Source of the DNA: Crocinitomicaceae bacterium
GTDB taxonomy: Bacteria > Bacteroidota > Bacteroidia > Flavobacteriales_D > Crocinitomicaceae
Length of the DNA stretch: 64,000 nucleotides
Assembly (NCBI GenBank): GCA_020635955.1
Contig: JACJYW010000007.1
Coordinates: forward strand, 186,001 to 250,000
Direction of reading: 5' to 3'
Of this stretch, positions 61,064-64,000 are shown piece by piece. Numbering within the stretch: position 1 is the first letter of the stretch; each line of letters begins with the position of its first letter. The position numbers were made by a program, and so were the translations under genes. The notes under the pieces were generated by a model. The model searched no databases. It saw nothing but the letters and a program-made list of their open reading frames with translations, and was not told the DNA's origin.

Positions 61064-63880
61064 ATGAAGTCTTTCTTAGAAGAACAAGTAGAAGTCATTT
61101 TTGATCGGCATAAGCATGAAATTGACGAAATTTCAATCATTATCCCCAATCGAAGGGCTGCCACTTACATTCAAAAATACCTTGCAAAACAATTCAAGAA
61201 GCCGTTTTTTTCTCCCGAAATATTAACAATCAATGAATGGGTAAATAAGCATACAGAGGAAAAGATATTATCGACCACAGAATTGCTTTTCATTCTTTAT
61301 GGTGTGCATTGTCAAATAGAAAGCAAGCCCGAAAGTTTTGAGCAATTCGTTCAGTGGGGCCGAACCATGCTAACCGATTTTGACGAGATCGACAAATACA
61401 TGATCGCCCCATCATCCATTTTCAGAAACCTGAAAGAGATCAAAAAGATAGAGAATTGGAGCTTTGATACAGATGAACTCAGTAAGGGACAAGAACACTT
61501 TAAAACACTTTGGGATAAGTTAGATACTTATTATAGCCAGTTAGAAATTGCACTCAAGAATCAACATGCTACTTATAGCGGGAAAGCCTACCAACAATTT
61601 TATCAGAAACTGCTGCAACTGCCTCTTAATAAACAGCATTACTTTTTAGGATTCAATGCAGTTTCAAGAGTTGAGCGACAGATCATGTACACCTTACAAA
61701 AAGAAGGTAAAGCTACCGTAGTTTTTGATGTAGATAAATTCTATTATAGCAACAATCAACATGAGGCGGGCCATTTCTACAGGGAAATCGTAAAGGAATG
61801 GGATATAAAACCTAACTATTCCAGGTTCTTTGAAGATTCAAAAAAACATTTTGAGATCATTGAAACATCCCAACAAATAGCCCAAACTAAAATAGCAGGT
61901 CATTTGATTGATGAAATGATCAAGAATGGAAAAGAACTGAGTAAAACAGCCATAGTTCTGGCAGATGAAAGTCTCTTGATCCCACTTTCAAGATCGTTAC
62001 CACCTGAAATTAAAGAGGTGAACATTACCATGGGATGGCCCATCAAGTTTTCCCATTTAAAAGGGTTCATGAACCTGGTATTTGAACTACAATTCAATTT
62101 TAATCAGTTCAAACATGAACGAATTTACCATAAGTCCATTTCTTCCTTATTTCAGCATCCTTACATATCTGAGATCTTAGGAGATCCTAAAATCAGGTTG
62201 GGTATTATAGAAAGAATGCATGAGCACAACCTCATCTTTATGACCCTGGAGGAATTAGTTGAGCAGGATCAGAAAATTGCAGATCTCAAACCTATTCTTA
62301 CTACATGGGAAGATAAAAATGTTGAACGTCTGAACAGGATCCATCAGATAGCTGATCTATTGTATGAACACTTTAAAACCAGAGATGATCGATCTTTAGA
62401 TCTGGAGATTTTATATCAATTTTCAAAAGGACTAAAAAAGTTTGAGGATATCATTCATAAATATGATGTTGAATTGACATTGAAGGGATTCAAACAGTTA
62501 TTCTTTCAATTCTGGCAAAATGAAACTGTTTCTTTTCTGGGAAATCCAATTGATGGATTACAGGTGATGGGAATCCTGGAAACCCGAACACTTGATTTTG
62601 AGAACCTCATCATTTTAGGTATGAATGAAGGTAATTTACCTAAATCGAACTTCAATCAAAGTTTCATTCCAAGAGACCTTAGACTTTTTGAAAATCAATT
62701 ACCAACTGAGGAGGATCGTCAGGCTATTTTTGCCCACCACTTTTATAGATTGCTTCATAGGGCTACCAATATCTTTATGACCTACAATTCAAATGCAGAA
62801 GGATTAGGTTCAGGTGAGAGATCAAGATTCATAATACAATTAGAAAATGAGCTGGATACATCTAAAGGTCATAGTTTAACCAGCTACACCTATTCAGGAA
62901 ATGATGATGAATCGATCATTTCAGAAACAGTTTATCATTCAACTTCTGAAGTGCATCAACGATTAGACGCTTTATTAGAAAGAGGCCTATCGCCATCTGC
63001 ATTGAATAAATTAATACAGTGCCCTTTGGATTTTTATTACCGATATATATTGCGATTTGATGAAGGATCAGATGTAGAGGAAAGCATAGAATCTTCCACC
63101 TTTGGAACCAAGATCCATCAGGTTTTACAAGATATTATAGAGGATAACTTCAAGGATGGAGATCATTTTTCTGCCCTCAAAGTTGATGTCTTAAAATCGG
63201 AAAAGCGAAAGGTCAAAGAACGATTGGAAGCTGCCTATTTAAGTGGTGAAAACAGTAAAAAATTCTCGAAAAATGAATTGAAATACGGTCAAAACAAATT
63301 ATCGTTTGACGTTTCAGTGAGATTTATTGAGGCTTTTTTGGATGAGCAGATCAAAGAGTTATCCAACAATACAGATGCGGTTATTCCTTTGGAACTGGAA
63401 CATGAGATCATGGCTGAATTGAAGATGAATGCAAGCGGATCAGAAAAAACATTACGCATCAAAGGAAATGCAGACCGTATTGATAAAATTGGGGGCACCT
63501 ACCGAATTCTGGATTATAAATCAGGGAAGTGTGATAAGGAAAAGGTGCAATTGAAAAAGGATATTATCTCAAAAGACGGCTGGGCGGATTTTATGAATGA
63601 CTCAAAAAAATCATATGCCAGACAGTTGTTGATGTATGCGTTGATGTTCAGAAAGACTTTTCCGGACAGAAAACCATTTTTAGCAGGTATCATTTCAATG
63701 GTCAACATGAAATCCTGGGTGCAAAGTGTTCAATCTGCTGAAATTGACGAGTTATTGTCAGATGCTGTGTTGGATAAGTTTGAAGAAGAATTGAAAAATA
63801 AAATTGCTGAACTATATGATCCGGGATTTGAGTTCAAACATGATCCGGAAGCCAAATATTGTGAGCACTGTCATAGTTAG
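61064..63880 (+). CDS. AddB-like PD-(D/E)XK nuclease / inactive helicase
   Basis: 938 aa. The N-terminal part is an AddB-type helicase-like fold without a Walker A (SIIIPNRRAATYIQKYLAKQ, ILTINEWVN). A middle LEDTRTLDFENLIILGMNEG-like block (GILETRTLDFENLIILGMNEGNLPKS) and RDLRLFENQLPTEEDRQAIFAHHFYRLLHRA follow. The C-terminal RecB nuclease domain has GNADRIDKI and RILDYKSGK (catalytic Asp/Lys around 817-819). Cys in IQCPLDFYYRY and the last CEHCHS resemble the AddB Fe-S ligands, but the usual fourth Cys is missing because the protein ends there. Likely acts with an AddA-type helicase in double-strand-break repair; that gene is not in the window. Confidence 0.85.
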   Translation: MKSFLEEQVEVIFDRHKHEIDEISIIIPNRRAATYIQKYLAKQFKKPFFSPEILTINEWVNKHTEEKILSTTELLFILYGVHCQIESKPESFEQFVQWGRTMLTDFDEIDKYMIAPSSIFRNLKEIKKIENWSFDTDELSKGQEHFKTLWDKLDTYYSQLEIALKNQHATYSGKAYQQFYQKLLQLPLNKQHYFLGFNAVSRVERQIMYTLQKEGKATVVFDVDKFYYSNNQHEAGHFYREIVKEWDIKPNYSRFFEDSKKHFEIIETSQQIAQTKIAGHLIDEMIKNGKELSKTAIVLADESLLIPLSRSLPPEIKEVNITMGWPIKFSHLKGFMNLVFELQFNFNQFKHERIYHKSISSLFQHPYISEILGDPKIRLGIIERMHEHNLIFMTLEELVEQDQKIADLKPILTTWEDKNVERLNRIHQIADLLYEHFKTRDDRSLDLEILYQFSKGLKKFEDIIHKYDVELTLKGFKQLFFQFWQNETVSFLGNPIDGLQVMGILETRTLDFENLIILGMNEGNLPKSNFNQSFIPRDLRLFENQLPTEEDRQAIFAHHFYRLLHRATNIFMTYNSNAEGLGSGERSRFIIQLENELDTSKGHSLTSYTYSGNDDESIISETVYHSTSEVHQRLDALLERGLSPSALNKLIQCPLDFYYRYILRFDEGSDVEESIESSTFGTKIHQVLQDIIEDNFKDGDHFSALKVDVLKSEKRKVKERLEAAYLSGENSKKFSKNELKYGQNKLSFDVSVRFIEAFLDEQIKELSNNTDAVIPLELEHEIMAELKMNASGSEKTLRIKGNADRIDKIGGTYRILDYKSGKCDKEKVQLKKDIISKDGWADFMNDSKKSYARQLLMYALMFRKTFPDRKPFLAGIISMVNMKSWVQSVQSAEIDELLSDAVLDKFEEELKNKIAELYDPGFEFKHDPEAKYCEHCHS

Positions 63881-63883
63881 AAA

Positions 63884-63937
63884 CAAGATTTTAGAGGCAA
63901 GACCTAAGAAGTAAGAGGCAAGTGCTTCTAACTACTT
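63884..63937. repeat. Intergenic repeat fragment (copy 9)
   Basis: AAGAGGCAAG-type words with GAAGTA/TACTTC inverted ends. It lies between the AddB-like stop and the convergent partial gene and overlaps that gene's stop. Confidence 0.45.
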
Positions 63938-64000
63938 CAATTTTTCATTCTCTTTATGACGTGTATTATCTCTTTTTGTCTTTTTATCTAGATTACGTTT
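63932..64000 (-). CDS. C-terminal fragment of an unknown gene (runs off the window)
   Basis: The last 22 codons on the minus strand read as a very basic, charged tail (KRNLDKKTKRD...HKENEKLK) ending at TAG 63932-63934. It is in frame to the window edge and positioned as a convergent neighbour of the AddB-like gene. Identity cannot be judged. Confidence 0.4.
   Translation of the reverse strand, partial: KRNLDKKTKRDNTRHKENEKLK

Noticed and set aside
61009..61104. 31-codon open frame (MASIKDKYLALKQELPS...) overlapping the start of the AddB-like gene
   Set aside because: Its start faintly recalls YggS-type proteins, but it is short, overlaps the real gene out of frame and has no clear promoter. 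Chance or a decayed remnant.

Overview
The window is chromosomal DNA from an AT-rich member of the Bacteroidota, most likely a marine or freshwater Flavobacteriales (Crocinitomicaceae/Fluviicola-like; the family placement is inference). The evidence is: secreted proteins with type IX secretion (T9SS) C-terminal sorting domains (YPNP...AGxYxxx or the CHU_C gliding type); SprB-type repeats; a TonB receptor with a carboxypeptidase-like N-terminal domain followed by a DUF4249 lipoprotein; the DUF1800/DUF1501 pair; a split cobalamin methionine synthase; and Bacteroidota promoters (TTTG or TTG, about 19 bp, then TAnnTTTG) in front of many genes. I see no rRNA, CRISPR, prophage or transposase.

Layout. 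1-8.5 kb: DUF4249/TonB outer-membrane uptake pair, a LytS/LytTR two-component system, a frameshifted STAS-like gene, and rbfA - LolC/E-like permease - S9 peptidase. 8.6-13.7 kb: MsbA-like ABC exporter, a 51-codon small gene, a structured RNA ending in an intrinsic terminator, a secreted BNR-repeat protein, yqcC. 14-20.3 kb: a giant FG-GAP/VCBS T9SS protein and the DUF1501/DUF1800 pair. 20.3-25.5 kb: a four-helix-bundle (IVP-like) gene flanked by inverted repeats, then a SAM-I riboswitch controlling metH part 1, a QueF-fold gene without the catalytic cysteine, and metH part 2. 25.5-37.2 kb: small membrane proteins, a CotH-kinase T9SS protein, a cysteine-dioxygenase-like cupin, lipoproteins, two tandem STAS-like paralogs, a U32 peptidase-ferredoxin pair, a TPR/SpoIIE phosphatase, and tRNA-Leu(CAA). 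37.3-48 kb: three tandem T9SS adhesin-like giants with the same stalk and different heads. 48-64 kb: a TPR lipoprotein, folK, an OmpR-type regulator, the translation operon rplM-rpsI-rpsB-tsf-pyrH-frr, a purF-type gene, recA, bcp and an AddB-like nuclease.

How it fits together. Housekeeping genes (translation, recA, purF, folK, methionine synthesis) are interleaved with cell-surface genes. The most interesting material is: (i) the QueF-like protein without its active-site cysteine in a SAM-riboswitch operon between the two halves of methionine synthase; (ii) the structured RNA at 10880-11021, which matches no family I can recall; (iii) a family of hairpin-forming intergenic repeats at nine places, one of them carrying the IVP-like gene; (iv) the adhesin trio, where the first and third genes share 2.27 kb with no length difference; and (v) a homopolymer frameshift in a STAS-like gene. 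Functions are assigned by motif recognition only; no database search was run.
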